DNA of 64,000 bases from Palauibacter sp022826685 (GTDB lineage: Bacteria > Gemmatimonadota > Gemmatimonadetes > Palauibacterales > Palauibacteraceae). The notes beneath the pieces were generated by a model. That model searched no databases. It was not told where the DNA came from and saw nothing but the letters and a program-made list of their open reading frames with translations. The translations under genes were made by a program, and so were the position numbers. Positions 41,455-50,460 of the stretch are shown here, in pieces. Location: the NCBI RefSeq assembly GCF_965221685.1, contig NZ_OZ244907.1, one strand, 5' to 3'. How positions within the stretch are numbered: the first letter of the stretch is position 1; every line of letters starts with the position of its first letter.

Positions 41455-42807
41455 GTGACAGCAATTTCCGCAGTCGGAACCCTCGAGGCGATTCAGGCCG
41501 GGGTGTGGGGCGTCCCCCTCATCATCCTTCTCCTCACCACGGGCCTCGTCTACACGCTGCTGCTGCGGGGCCTCCAGTTCCGGCGTCTGCCGCAGGCGCT
41601 CTGGCTGGCGCTGGTCAAGCGCCGCGAACCGGAGGGCGAGGGCGACATCTCGCACTTCCAGGCGCTCATGACCGCGCTGGCCGCAACGGTCGGCACCGGG
41701 AACATCGTGGGCGTCGCGACGGCCATCGGTGCGGGCGGTCCGGGGGCGCTCTTCTGGATGTGGGTGACGGGGCTCCTCGGGATGGCGACGAAGTACGCGG
41801 AAGCGGTCCTCGGCGTCCGCTTCCGGGAGACCGATGCCCGTGGCGAGAAGGCGGGCGGCCCCATGTACTACCTCGAGCACGGCCTTGGCCGGGGCCCGCT
41901 CGGCCGGGGCCTCGCGATCGCCTTCGCCCTCTTCGCGACGCTCGCCGCGTTCGGCATCGGTAATGGCGTCCAGTCCCAGGCGGTGGCGGACGCGATGAAC
42001 GAGTCGTTCCGCGTCCCGCACTGGATCATGGGACTCGTCACGGCGGGCGCCGTCGGGCTCGTCATCATCGGAGGCATCCGCTCCATCGGGCGCGTCGCGA
42101 GCGTCATCGTGCCGGCGATGATCGTCCTCTACATGGGCGTCGCCGGCGTCGTCCTCATTTCCAACGCGGCGGAGATCCCAGCGGCCTTCCAACTCGTGTT
42201 CGAGCACGCGTTCGGGGGGCGGGCGGTGGCCGGAGGGGCCCTCGGCTACACCGTCCTCCAGGCGATGCGCTTCGGCGTCGCGCGCGGGATCTTCTCGAAC
42301 GAATCGGGACTGGGCACGGGCGCGATCGCCGCGGCGGCGGCGCAGACGCGCGAGCCGGTGCGGCAGGCCCTGGTCTCGATGACGCAGACGTTCATCGACA
42401 CCATCGTCGTCTGCACCCTCACCGGACTCGCGATCCTGACCACGGGCGCGTGGCAGTCGGGGGCCGAGGGCGCGAACATGACGCAACTCGCCTTCGACAC
42501 GGGTCTCCTCGCGGGCGCGGGGGACATCGTCGTCGCGCTCGGCCTCGCAACCTTCGCCTTCAGCACGATGCTCGGCTGGTCCTACTACGGGGAACGGAGC
42601 TTCGCCTACCTCTTCGGCGAACGCGTGATCCGCCCCTATCGGCTGGCCTTCGTGCTCGTCGTCGGCCTGGCGGCCGTCGTGGAACTCGATGTCGTGTGGC
42701 TGATCTCCGACATCCTCAACGGCCTCATGGCGGCGCCGAACCTCGTGGGACTCCTGCTTCTGTCAGGCGTCGTATGGCGGGAGACGCGGAGCTACTTCAA
42801 CCGCTAG
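41455..42807 (+). CDS. Alanine/glycine:cation symporter (AGCS family)
   Basis: The 450-residue membrane protein has the AGCS features ALAATVGTGNIVGVATAI near 79-96, GGPMYYLE, GIFSNESGLGTGAIAAAAA near 283-301 and FSTMLGWSYYGE. It imports alanine or glycine with sodium or protons. The start is GTG 41455. The start is divergent from the pseudo-helicase gene across 137 bases in which I see no other feature. Confidence 0.93.
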   Translation: MTAISAVGTLEAIQAGVWGVPLIILLLTTGLVYTLLLRGLQFRRLPQALWLALVKRREPEGEGDISHFQALMTALAATVGTGNIVGVATAIGAGGPGALFWMWVTGLLGMATKYAEAVLGVRFRETDARGEKAGGPMYYLEHGLGRGPLGRGLAIAFALFATLAAFGIGNGVQSQAVADAMNESFRVPHWIMGLVTAGAVGLVIIGGIRSIGRVASVIVPAMIVLYMGVAGVVLISNAAEIPAAFQLVFEHAFGGRAVAGGALGYTVLQAMRFGVARGIFSNESGLGTGAIAAAAAQTREPVRQALVSMTQTFIDTIVVCTLTGLAILTTGAWQSGAEGANMTQLAFDTGLLAGAGDIVVALGLATFAFSTMLGWSYYGERSFAYLFGERVIRPYRLAFVLVVGLAAVVELDVVWLISDILNGLMAAPNLVGLLLLSGVVWRETRSYFNR

Positions 42808-42836
42808 CGGCGCGCCAGCCGCTGATGTCGCGTCCC

Positions 42837-43112
42837 CTAGCCCCGGAAGGGGGCGTAGTGGCCGAGGTCGTAGGCCCGGATCGAGAGGACGCCCCTCGCG
42901 CCGATGCCCACGTCGGCGAGGGTGCGCGTCTCGTCGCGGATGCGGCGCTCGGCGAACTCGGTGTAGAAGTCGGCGGGGTCGTCGGAGGAGCGCTGGAGCA
43001 TCTCGCGGATGCCGAAGGCCTTGGCGTCGGCCACGGTGGTGTCGGCGGACAGCTCCGCCACGTGTTCGAGCCAGCGGTCCGGCATGATGAGGCGTACCGT
43101 GATGGCGCTCAT
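42837..43112 (-). CDS. Ubiquitin-like beta-grasp protein
   Basis: A 91-residue protein whose pattern fits a ubiquitin fold: strand pair ITVRLIMPDRWLEHVAELSA, the helix start TTVADAKAFGIREML, then FYTEFAERRIRDETRTLADV, which parallels the ubiquitin loop 'L-x-D-x-x-T-L-x-D-x-x-I', and the final strand GVLSIRAYD. It ends in APFRG, not GG, so conjugation is not assured; YukD/EsaB-like or MoaD/ThiS-like roles are alternatives. It lies 44 bases downstream of an 87-residue unknown gene on the same strand. A MoeB-type activating enzyme with a rhodanese domain is 4 kb away. Confidence 0.6.
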   Translation of the reverse strand: MSAITVRLIMPDRWLEHVAELSADTTVADAKAFGIREMLQRSSDDPADFYTEFAERRIRDETRTLADVGIGARGVLSIRAYDLGHYAPFRG

Positions 43113-43156
43113 GCGATCCTCGGGAGCGGGTTCGACGCCGACCTCGATTGCGGCGC

Positions 43157-43420
43157 TCAGTGGACGTTGCGGAGGGTGTAGAGGAAACGCTTCGCGAGGT
43201 CCGTCACGTTGAGGCCCACGACGCGGTCGGTCTCGACGCGGACGTTCGTGTGGCCACCCGCCCGGTCGACGGCGAACCGGGCGAGGCCGATCTCTCCGGC
43301 GAAGGTGATCGACGCCTCCGTCTCCTCGCGCACGGCGAGCCCGGAATGTCGGCCGAAAAACGCCTTCGCGCGGTCGAGGACATCCTCCGGGGACAGATCG
43401 GTAATCGTGACGTATCGCAT
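43157..43420 (-). CDS. Small conserved-looking protein, unknown function
   Basis: An 87-residue protein starting MRYVTITDLSPEDVLDRAKA, with predicted alpha/beta content and the segment FAGEIGLARFAVDRAGGHTN. I do not recognise it. No signal or membrane segment is present, so it should be cytoplasmic. ATG 43420 is the best start; a longer frame to 43555 would add an arginine-rich tail running into the divergent aminotransferase gene. Paired with the downstream ubiquitin-like gene. Confidence 0.6.
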   Translation of the reverse strand: MRYVTITDLSPEDVLDRAKAFFGRHSGLAVREETEASITFAGEIGLARFAVDRAGGHTNVRVETDRVVGLNVTDLAKRFLYTLRNVH

Positions 43421-43542
43421 GTGGGAACCCCCCTGGTCGGGCCGCAAAATCCTGCCGCCCCTGCGGCGCGTCAACCGCACCACGCGAGAACCTTGGGCGG
43501 AATATTGGCCACAGGTGCCCGGGGGCGATACCATCTCCCGCC

Positions 43543-44643
43543 ATGAGCCCTCCAATCTCGTTCGGCCGCTTCTTTCTGCCCGGCCCGACCGAAGTCCCCC
43601 CGGATCTGTTCGACGCCATGAGGCGACCCGTCGTCGGGCACCGGAGCGCCGAGGTCTCGGGCCTGGTCGAAGAGATGCAGCCGCTGGCGTCGCGACTCTT
43701 CCGGACGTCGAGGCCCGTGTATCTGTCGACGTCGTCCGCCACCGGCATGATGGAAGCGGCGATCACGAACCTCACGCGCCGCCGCGTCCTCTGCCTCACG
43801 AACGGGTCGTTCAGCAAGCGGTTTCACGCGATCGCCGAAGCGACGGGACGCCCCGCGGATGCGCTCGAGGCGGAATGGGGCGAGCCGAACCTCCCCGAAC
43901 GCCTGCACGACGCGCTCTCGAACGCGCCGGGCCGGTACGACCTCGTCACGGTCGTCCACTCGGAGAGTTCGACCGGCGTCCTCAATCCGCTGGAGGAACT
44001 TGCCGCCGTCGTCCACGAGTTCGACGACGTGCTGATCGCCGTCGATACCGTCTCATCCCTGGCCGGGGCGCCTGTGAAGACCGACGAGTGGGGATTGGAC
44101 TTCGTCCTCACGGGGTCGCAGAAGGCGGTGGCGCTGCCTCCCGGACTCGCGCTGGCCGTCGCCTCCGAGAGGGCGCTCGCCCGCGCGGAGGAGGTCGAAC
44201 ACCGGGGCTTCTACTTCGACATCCTCAAATTCGAGAAGAACCTCGAGCGCTGGCAGACGCCGAACACCCCGGCGGTCTCGCTCTTCTTCGCTCTCGAGCG
44301 GCAGCTCGACCGGATGATGGAAGAGGGACTGGAGGCGCGCTGGGAACGGCATGACGCGATGGCGCGCCGGACGTACGAATGGGTGGACGATACGGCCGCG
44401 CGAACGGGCCAACCGTGGCGCGTGCTGGCGCCGGAAGGCTACCGTTCGCCCTGCGTGACGGTCATCATGCTTCCGGATGGCCTGACGGGTCCCGAGGTCG
44501 TCTCCCGCGCTCTGGCGCACGGTTATACGGTGGCGGCGGGTTACGGGCCCCTGAAGCAGCCGTCGTTCAGGATCGGGCACATGGGCGAACACACTCTCGA
44601 CGAACTCGAAGCGCTGCTGGCCGTCCTCGACGAAGTCCTGTGA
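43543..44643 (+). CDS. Class V aminotransferase, probably phosphoserine aminotransferase
   Basis: The 366-residue PLP enzyme has FLPGPTEVPPDLFDAM near the start, the Schiff-base lysine Lys194 in LTGSQKAVALPPG, and the cofactor aspartate in IAVDTVSSL (about 165-173). The family includes alanine-glyoxylate, serine-pyruvate and archaeal-type phosphoserine aminotransferases. serA starts ten bases after its stop, so transamination of 3-phosphohydroxypyruvate to phosphoserine is the likely job. The context carries that inference; sequence alone does not decide. Confidence 0.85.
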   Translation: MSPPISFGRFFLPGPTEVPPDLFDAMRRPVVGHRSAEVSGLVEEMQPLASRLFRTSRPVYLSTSSATGMMEAAITNLTRRRVLCLTNGSFSKRFHAIAEATGRPADALEAEWGEPNLPERLHDALSNAPGRYDLVTVVHSESSTGVLNPLEELAAVVHEFDDVLIAVDTVSSLAGAPVKTDEWGLDFVLTGSQKAVALPPGLALAVASERALARAEEVEHRGFYFDILKFEKNLERWQTPNTPAVSLFFALERQLDRMMEEGLEARWERHDAMARRTYEWVDDTAARTGQPWRVLAPEGYRSPCVTVIMLPDGLTGPEVVSRALAHGYTVAAGYGPLKQPSFRIGHMGEHTLDELEALLAVLDEVL

Positions 44644-44653
44644 GCGGAATCCC

Positions 44654-46291
44654 GTGAGCGAGTCGAAGGGCGGCGACCTTCGCGTCATCCTTGCGGATCC
44701 CCTCCTCCCGGACGGGATCGAGACGCTGCGGGCCGCCCCCGGGCTCGCGGTCGAGGATCACACGGAATCGGATCGCGAGGCGCTCCGCAGCGCGCTCGAA
44801 GGCGCATCGGCGCTCATCGTGAGATCCCGCACGAAGGTGACCCCCGACCTCATCGAGTCCGCTGACCGGCTGAGGGTCGTGGGGCGCGCGGGCGTGGGCG
44901 TGGACAACATCGACATCCCTGCGGCCACGCGGCGCGGAATCGCCGTGCTCAACGCGCCCGCGGCGAACACGCAGTCCACGGCCGAACTCGCATTCGCCCT
45001 GCTCCTCGCCGCGGCCCGCCGGATCACGGAGGCGGACGCAAGCATCCGCGCCGGGGAATGGAGGCGCAAGGAGCTGCGCGGGATCCAGTTGAGCGGGAAG
45101 ACGCTCGGCGTGATCGGACTCGGGCGGATCGGGGCGGAGGTCGTGTGGCGGGCGCGGGCGTTCGGGATGCGCGTCGTGGCCCACGATCCCTTCGTGAGCG
45201 CCGATCGCGCGAGCGATCTGGGGGTGGAACTCGCAAGCCTGGACGAACTCCTCCCGGCCTGCCACGCGATCACGCTGCACGTTCCCCTCTCCGAGGAGAA
45301 CCGCGGGTTCATCGGCCGCAAGGAGCTCGCGGCCATGCGCCCGGGCTCGATCCTGGTGAACGCGGCCCGGGGCGGGCTCGTGGACGAGGCGGCGTTGGCC
45401 GAGGCGCTCGGCAGCGGCCATCTGGGAGCCGCCGGCCTCGACGTGTTCGAGACGGAACCGCTCCCCGCCGACAGCCCGCTGCGGGACGCCCCGCAACTCG
45501 TGTTCAGCCCTCACCTGGGCGCGTCCACGTATGAAGCCCAGCGTCAGGTCTCCCGGCAGATCGCCATCTCCGTCCGAGACGCGCTCGTCGACGGCGACTA
45601 CAGCGCCGCGCTGAACGCTCCCTTCGAGGCGGAGGACCGCGACGGGGCGGGCCCCATCATGGATCTCGGATACCGCCTGGGACGCCTCCTCGCCGGACTC
45701 GAGGACGCACCGCCGAGCCGGATCGACGTGCGCTACGGAGGACCGAGGGACGGTGTGCTCGGACCCCTCGCGGCAAGCGTCGCCGTCGGTTTCCTCGAAC
45801 GCCGCGTCGATCCCCCGCTCAACGTCGTGAACGCGCTCTCGATCGCGGCGGAGCGGGGCCTGGAGATCGTGCGGGTACGCACGCAGGCCGTGGGCGACTA
45901 CACGAACTACGTCGAACTCTCCGCGGCCTCGGGGAGAGGCAGGGGACGAGGCAGGGGCAGGGGCAGGAGCGGCATGGTCGTGGGCGGAGCCCTCATGGGA
46001 GCCCGGATGGAACCGCGGATCGTGCGGGTCGGCACCTTCCGCATCGAGACGGAGCCCCGCGGCACCTGTCTCCTCATCCGCAATCAGGACCAGCCGGGCG
46101 TGATCGGCGCCGTGGGGACGGTACTCGGTGAGGCCAACGCGAACATCGCCGAATACCACCTCGCGCGGCGAAAGGGCGGCGGCCAGTCCTTCGGCGTCGT
46201 GAGGATCGACGAAGAACTGCCGGCGAAGACGTTGCGCGAGTTGGAGGATCTCGACGGAGTAGAAGAGGTGCGCCAGGTCAACTTCGACTGA
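44654..46291 (+). CDS. serA: D-3-phosphoglycerate dehydrogenase
   Basis: It oxidises 3-phosphoglycerate with NAD in the first step of serine synthesis. The 545-residue protein has the long-form layout: D-2-hydroxyacid dehydrogenase core with VGRAGVGVDNIDI, the NAD loop LGVIGLGRIGAEV, catalytic Arg in NAARGGLVDE and His in SPHLGASTYEA. It then has the ASB substrate-binding domain and a C-terminal ACT domain (LLIRNQDQPGVIGAVG), which senses serine in the family. A Gly-Arg dipeptide run (about residues 428-440) is inserted in an ASB loop. The start is GTG 44654. It is coupled in transcription to the aminotransferase gene. Confidence 0.95.
   Translation: MSESKGGDLRVILADPLLPDGIETLRAAPGLAVEDHTESDREALRSALEGASALIVRSRTKVTPDLIESADRLRVVGRAGVGVDNIDIPAATRRGIAVLNAPAANTQSTAELAFALLLAAARRITEADASIRAGEWRRKELRGIQLSGKTLGVIGLGRIGAEVVWRARAFGMRVVAHDPFVSADRASDLGVELASLDELLPACHAITLHVPLSEENRGFIGRKELAAMRPGSILVNAARGGLVDEAALAEALGSGHLGAAGLDVFETEPLPADSPLRDAPQLVFSPHLGASTYEAQRQVSRQIAISVRDALVDGDYSAALNAPFEAEDRDGAGPIMDLGYRLGRLLAGLEDAPPSRIDVRYGGPRDGVLGPLAASVAVGFLERRVDPPLNVVNALSIAAERGLEIVRVRTQAVGDYTNYVELSAASGRGRGRGRGRGRSGMVVGGALMGARMEPRIVRVGTFRIETEPRGTCLLIRNQDQPGVIGAVGTVLGEANANIAEYHLARRKGGGQSFGVVRIDEELPAKTLRELEDLDGVEEVRQVNFD
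45931..45970 (+). repeat. Simple GGGGCA/GGAGGC-like repeat inside serA
   Basis: An irregular six-base repeat based on AGGGGC encodes alternating Gly and Arg within the ASB domain of SerA. All units keep the frame. Such runs are prone to slippage, and six-base steps would add or remove Gly-Arg pairs without frameshift. Confidence 0.8.
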
Positions 46292-46323
46292 CCGACCATC
46301 GGGTTGATGGCCCCCAGCAGGAT

Positions 46324-46337
46324 CTGAAGGCCTTCAG
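46324..46337. other. 14-base perfect palindrome between convergent genes
   Basis: CTGAAGGCCTTCAG spans the stop of the cobalamin-binding protein gene (46334) and lies 33 bases after the serA stop. It has no loop and no T-run. It could be a weak bidirectional terminator or a protein site, or chance. Confidence 0.35.
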
Positions 46338-47266
46338 GCGGGGGGACTCCACACGGCGGCGACCGTCGCATCCGGGGTGGGGCGGCGGTCTGGGTGGAGC
46401 AGGCCGCCGAGGATCTCGACGCCGGTGACGAAGCGGGGACCCGAGCGGTTGAAGTAGGAGGAGGCGTCGACGACCCAGGCGCGGCCCTCCGCGATCGCGC
46501 GCGGTGCCACTTTCCGGAGACGTTCGGAGTGCACGTCGGCATCGTCCCGCGCAGCTTCGATACCGTAGCCGCAGGGCATGAGGAGCAGCGCATCCGGATC
46601 GAGGTCGCCCATCTCATCCCACGACACTTCCCGGGAAGGCTGCCCCGCCTCGCCCACCAGGTTGCGGCCTCCGGCGAGTTCGATCATCTCCGGCACCCAG
46701 TGGCCGGGCGCGAAGGGCGGATCGAACCACTCGATCCCGAGCACCCGCGGAGCGACGGCGTCCCGTACCGCCGCGCGCACCGCATCGAGTCGGCTCCGGA
46801 GCGATCCCCCTGCTTCCCGGGCGATCTCCGGACTGCCGGCGGCCCGGGCCACCTGCGTGACCGAAGCGAGGATCTCGTCGATCGTGTGTGCGTCCAGCGA
46901 CACCACCTCCGCCTCGATTCCGCGCGCCCCGAGCACCTCGCGCACGCCGTCCGTCGGCACGGCGCACACGTCGCACACGGCCTGGGTGATGATGATGTCC
47001 GGTTGGAGCTTCTCGAGGACGGCTGCGTCGACCTCGTATACGCTGCCGTGTTCGGCCATCGCCTGTCGCACGGCGGCGTCGATCTCTCCGCTCGAGAGGG
47101 CGTCGGGGTCGAAGCGGGGGCGGCTGACCCGGGGGCGATCGAGCAGGTGCGGCGGATGATCGCACTCGTGCGAGATGCCGACGAGGCACTCGCCGAGACC
47201 GAGCGCATCGACGATCTCGGTCCCCGACGCGAGGAGCGAGACGATGCGCGGAGCGGCCGGCGTCAC
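46334..47266 (-). CDS. Cobalamin-binding protein (BtuF-like), apparently cytoplasmic
   Basis: The 310-residue protein has the periplasmic-binding fold of the BtuF/FecB family: RIVSLLASGTEIVDALGLG at the start, VGISHECDHPP, and QPDIIITQAVCDVCAVP. It has no signal peptide, and no BtuCD permease is nearby, so it is a stand-alone cobalamin- or corrinoid-binding protein. A tyrosine-containing corrinoid contact (SSYFNRSGPRFVTGVEILG) is near the end. The start is GTG 47266, 15 bases after the MoeB-like gene, so it ends a long minus-strand run. Confidence 0.8.
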   Translation of the reverse strand: MTPAAPRIVSLLASGTEIVDALGLGECLVGISHECDHPPHLLDRPRVSRPRFDPDALSSGEIDAAVRQAMAEHGSVYEVDAAVLEKLQPDIIITQAVCDVCAVPTDGVREVLGARGIEAEVVSLDAHTIDEILASVTQVARAAGSPEIAREAGGSLRSRLDAVRAAVRDAVAPRVLGIEWFDPPFAPGHWVPEMIELAGGRNLVGEAGQPSREVSWDEMGDLDPDALLLMPCGYGIEAARDDADVHSERLRKVAPRAIAEGRAWVVDASSYFNRSGPRFVTGVEILGGLLHPDRRPTPDATVAAVWSPPA

Positions 47267-47281
47267 GGGTTCAGGCCTCCA

Positions 47282-48442
47282 TCAGTACTGCGGCATCGCC
47301 GGGTCGATCTCCTCCGCCCACGCAAGGATCCCCCCCGCGAGGTTGACGGCGGTGTCGAACCCGACCGCGCGCAAGTACTCGACCGCCTGGTCGCCGCGGG
47401 GGCCCGAGCGGCAGTGGATGATCAACGGCTCCGACGCGTCGAGGCTCTCGACGGCCTCCGGGAGCGTCGCGAGCGGCACGAGCCGCGCGCCCGCCTCCTC
47501 CAGGTTGCAGATCGCCCACTCGTAGTCCTCGCGCACGTCGATGAGCTGGAAGCGCTCGCCGGCGTCGATCCGGCGCTTCAGTTCGTGTACGTCGATGTCG
47601 AGGTCGTGCATGGCACCCTCCGTTTCCGTGCCGTCGGGCGGCGCTCCGCAGAAGCGCTCGTAGTCGATGAGTTCCGTCACACTCGGCTCGGAGCCGCAGA
47701 CCACGCAATCAGGGTCCCGGCGGATGTCCAGCGAGCGGAACTCCATGCGCAGCGCGTCGATGAGGAGCAGGCGCCCGGCGAGCGTGTCGCCGATCCCCGT
47801 CAGCCACTTGATCGCCTCGTTCGCCTGGATCGACCCCACGATCCCGGGCAGGACGCCCAGGACGCCGGCTTCCGCGCAGTTGGGCACGAGACCCGGAGGC
47901 GGCGGATCCCGAAACAGGCAGCGATAGCAGGGACCGTCGGGCGCGCCGAACACGGACGCCTGTCCCTCGAAGCGGAGGATGGCCCCGTATGCGAACGGCG
48001 TTCCCAGCATCACGCAGGCGTCGTTCACGAGATACCGCGTCGGGAAGTTGTCGCTCCCGTCGATGACGAAATCCCATCCCTCGAGGATCTCGAATGCGTT
48101 GCTGGAATCCATGCGCGTCTCGAACGTCTCGACGGCGACGTCCGGGTTCAAGCCGGTGAGCCGCGCCCGGGCCGAGGCGAGCTTCGGCGTCCCGACCGCG
48201 TCCGTGTCGTAGAGCACCTGGCGCTGCAGGTTGGAGAGTTCCACGCGGTCGTGGTCCACGAGGCCGAGCCGTCCCACCCCGGCCGCGGCGAGATAGAGCG
48301 CGGCCGGCGACCCCAGTCCGCCCGCCCCCACGATGAGCACGCTCGAAGCCCGCAGGCGACGCTGCCCCGCCAGTCCCACCTCGGGGATGCTGACGTGACG
48401 CCCGTAGCGGACGAGTTCGTCGCGGGAAAGGTCGCCGTCCAC
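47282..48442 (-). CDS. moeB: MoeB/ThiF-type adenylyltransferase with rhodanese domain
   Basis: E1-like enzymes of this type adenylate the C-terminus of a ubiquitin-like sulfur carrier (MoaD, ThiS, CysO). Residues 1-260 are the adenylation domain: RYGRHVSIPEVG, nucleotide loop VLIVGAGGLGSPAALYLA, DGSDNFPTRYLVND, and zinc CxxC pairs (CYRC and CVVC). Residues 280-386 are a rhodanese domain with active-site loop IIHCRSGPRGDQAV. The fusion activates and sulfurates its partner, as in MOCS3. ATG 48442 lies seven bases after the rpe stop. Confidence 0.92.
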   Translation of the reverse strand: MDGDLSRDELVRYGRHVSIPEVGLAGQRRLRASSVLIVGAGGLGSPAALYLAAAGVGRLGLVDHDRVELSNLQRQVLYDTDAVGTPKLASARARLTGLNPDVAVETFETRMDSSNAFEILEGWDFVIDGSDNFPTRYLVNDACVMLGTPFAYGAILRFEGQASVFGAPDGPCYRCLFRDPPPPGLVPNCAEAGVLGVLPGIVGSIQANEAIKWLTGIGDTLAGRLLLIDALRMEFRSLDIRRDPDCVVCGSEPSVTELIDYERFCGAPPDGTETEGAMHDLDIDVHELKRRIDAGERFQLIDVREDYEWAICNLEEAGARLVPLATLPEAVESLDASEPLIIHCRSGPRGDQAVEYLRAVGFDTAVNLAGGILAWAEEIDPAMPQY

Positions 48443-48449
48443 CCCGTCC

Positions 48450-49154
48450 TCAACCGTAGGGCGCGAGCGCGTCGCGCAGCGCCGCCATGTTCGCGGCGAT
48501 CCCCGGCGCCCACCGGAACACGGAAGAACCGGCCACGAACACCGACGCCCCCGCCGCGGCGCACACGGGAGCAGAGGTCGGATCGATCCCTCCGTCGACC
48601 TGGATCGCCGGCGGAGCCAGCCCGCGATCCGCCGCCATCCGCAGGACCGTGGCGATCTTCGGCACCGCTTCAGCGATGAATTTCTGTCCCCCGAACCCCG
48701 GGTTCACCGTCATCACGAGGACGAGGTCCACGTCCCCCAGGATCTCCGAAAGCGTCTCCGCGGGCGTGGCCGGGTTCAGCGCGACGCCGGCGTAGCAGCC
48801 CAGCTCCCGGATCCGGTGCAGGTCGCCGTGCAGGTGGGCGGACACCTCCTGGTGGACCGTGAGCATGTCGGCGCCCGCCTCCGCGAAGGGCGCGAGGAAC
48901 TCGCCGGGGTTGTCGATCATCAGGTGTACGTCGAGGAACGCGTCGGAGACCGCGCGTAGCGACTCCAGCACCGGCAGCCCGATCGTGAGGTTGGGGACGA
49001 AGTGCCCGTCCATGACGTCGAGCTGGAACCACTCTGCCCCCGCGGCCTCCGCCTCGGCCACCTCCGCCCCCAGCCGCGCATAGTCGGCGGCGAGGATCGA
49101 CGGGGCGATGACCATCCCCCCGGGCAACGTCCGATTCAGTCCGCGTTCGGTCAC
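48450..49154 (-). CDS. rpe: Ribulose-phosphate 3-epimerase
   Basis: It interconverts ribulose 5-phosphate and xylulose 5-phosphate in the pentose phosphate pathway. The 234-residue TIM barrel has APSILAADYARLG, QLDVMDGHFVPNLTIG, VHLMIDNP, MTVNPGFGGQKF and IQVDGGI, all family signatures. The start is GTG 49154. It lies 40 bases after kbl and seven before moeB, in the same run. Confidence 0.95.
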   Translation of the reverse strand: MTERGLNRTLPGGMVIAPSILAADYARLGAEVAEAEAAGAEWFQLDVMDGHFVPNLTIGLPVLESLRAVSDAFLDVHLMIDNPGEFLAPFAEAGADMLTVHQEVSAHLHGDLHRIRELGCYAGVALNPATPAETLSEILGDVDLVLVMTVNPGFGGQKFIAEAVPKIATVLRMAADRGLAPPAIQVDGGIDPTSAPVCAAAGASVFVAGSSVFRWAPGIAANMAALRDALAPYG

Positions 49155-49194
49155 GCTCCGAACCTCCCACGCAGTCCCGGCGTCGCCACCGGCG

Positions 49195-50394
49195 TCAGAT
49201 CAGGTTGAGCCGCTCGCCCACCTTCTTGAGGGCGGCGAGGGCGGCGTCGATATGCTCGCGTTCGTGCGCGGCCGACAGCTGACAGCGGATTCGGGCCTCG
49301 CCGCGCGGGACCACGGGATACCCGAACCCGATGACGAAGACGCCCTCCCGCAGCAGCTCGCGGCTGAGACGTATCGCGTCCGCCGTCCGTCCGACGATGA
49401 CGGGGACGATGGGCGTGCCGCCGGGAATCGGCTTGTATCCGAGTTCGATGAGTCCTTCCCGATAATACTCCGTGTTGTCGCGGAGCCGAGCCACGAGTTC
49501 CGGGTGCGTCTCCAGGTACTCGATCGCGGCCATGGCCCCCGCCGCCGAATGGCAGGGCAGGGCGTTCGTGAACAACTGCGTGCGCGACGCCTGAACGAGA
49601 TAGTCGATCACGGCTTCGGAACTGGCCGTGAAGCCGCCCGCCATGCCCCCGAGCGCCTTGCCGAGCGTCGATGTGACGATGTCGACCTCGCCGTGCATGC
49701 CGAAGTGTTCGGGCGTCCCGCGTCCCGTGTCGCCCAGCACTCCCGTCGAATGCGAGTCGTCGACGGCCATGATCGCGTCGTAACGGTCGCACAGTTCCCG
49801 GATTTCCGGCAGCGGCGCGATCTCCCCTTCCATCGAAAAGATGCCGTCGGTGATGACGAGCCGGTGGCGGGCGTCCCGACTCGCCTCGAGGGCGTCGCGC
49901 AGCGATCCCATGTCCATGTGGTCGTAGATGAAACGCCGCGCCTTGCAGAGGCGGATCCCGTCGATGATGCAGGCGTGGTTGAGGCGGTCGGAGATCAGGG
50001 CGTCATCCGCACCCAGCAGGGGCGCGAAGAGGCCCTCGTTCGCGTTCCACGCGGAGGTGTAGGTGAGGGAGGCCGGCGTCTCGAGAAAGTCCGCGATCTT
50101 CGCCTCGAGTTCGTGGTGAATGTCGAACGTCCCGCAGATGAAGCGCACCGACGAGGTCCCCGCGCCGTACCGGTCCACCCCCTCCTTCACCGCCCGCATC
50201 ACGGAGGGTTCGTCGCACAGGCCGAGGTAGTTGTTCGAGCACATGTTGATGGTCTCGCCCAGACCGGCGATGTCCACGACGGGAGCCTGCCGCCCCATGA
50301 TGTGCAGCAGTTCCTTGTGAACCCCGTTCTCCTTCATCTCCCCGAGTTCGGAGACGAGGCGGTGCTCGAAGCCCCGGTTCACATTCGACGTCAT
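49195..50394 (-). CDS. kbl: 2-amino-3-ketobutyrate CoA ligase (glycine C-acetyltransferase)
   Basis: It cleaves 2-amino-3-ketobutyrate with CoA to glycine and acetyl-CoA. The 399-residue PLP enzyme has MCSNNYLGLCDEP, the cofactor aspartate segment VDDSHSTGVLG, and Lys246 in TSTLGKALGG. The related enzymes (biotin synthesis BioF, ALA synthase) are set aside because tdh lies upstream. I chose ATG 50394, with AGGAG nine bases upstream; ATG 50421 is an in-frame alternative. Confidence 0.93.
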   Translation of the reverse strand: MTSNVNRGFEHRLVSELGEMKENGVHKELLHIMGRQAPVVDIAGLGETINMCSNNYLGLCDEPSVMRAVKEGVDRYGAGTSSVRFICGTFDIHHELEAKIADFLETPASLTYTSAWNANEGLFAPLLGADDALISDRLNHACIIDGIRLCKARRFIYDHMDMGSLRDALEASRDARHRLVITDGIFSMEGEIAPLPEIRELCDRYDAIMAVDDSHSTGVLGDTGRGTPEHFGMHGEVDIVTSTLGKALGGMAGGFTASSEAVIDYLVQASRTQLFTNALPCHSAAGAMAAIEYLETHPELVARLRDNTEYYREGLIELGYKPIPGGTPIVPVIVGRTADAIRLSRELLREGVFVIGFGYPVVPRGEARIRCQLSAAHEREHIDAALAALKKVGERLNLI

Positions 50395-50460
50395 CACATC
50401 CCGCTCCTCATACAGTGTCATGATCCGTCCGCTCTGGTCATCGCGCCGCTCGTGGGGTGG

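Noticed and set aside
46334..47266. Vitamin B12 import operon
   Set aside because: No BtuC or BtuD gene or cobalamin riboswitch is visible, and the binding protein lacks a signal peptide.
42837..48442. A ubiquitin-like conjugation system linking the beta-grasp protein to the MoeB-like enzyme
   Set aside because: They lie in different operons with no E2-like or deubiquitinase gene, and the beta-grasp protein does not end in GG. I kept only the weaker claim of a ubiquitin-like fold.
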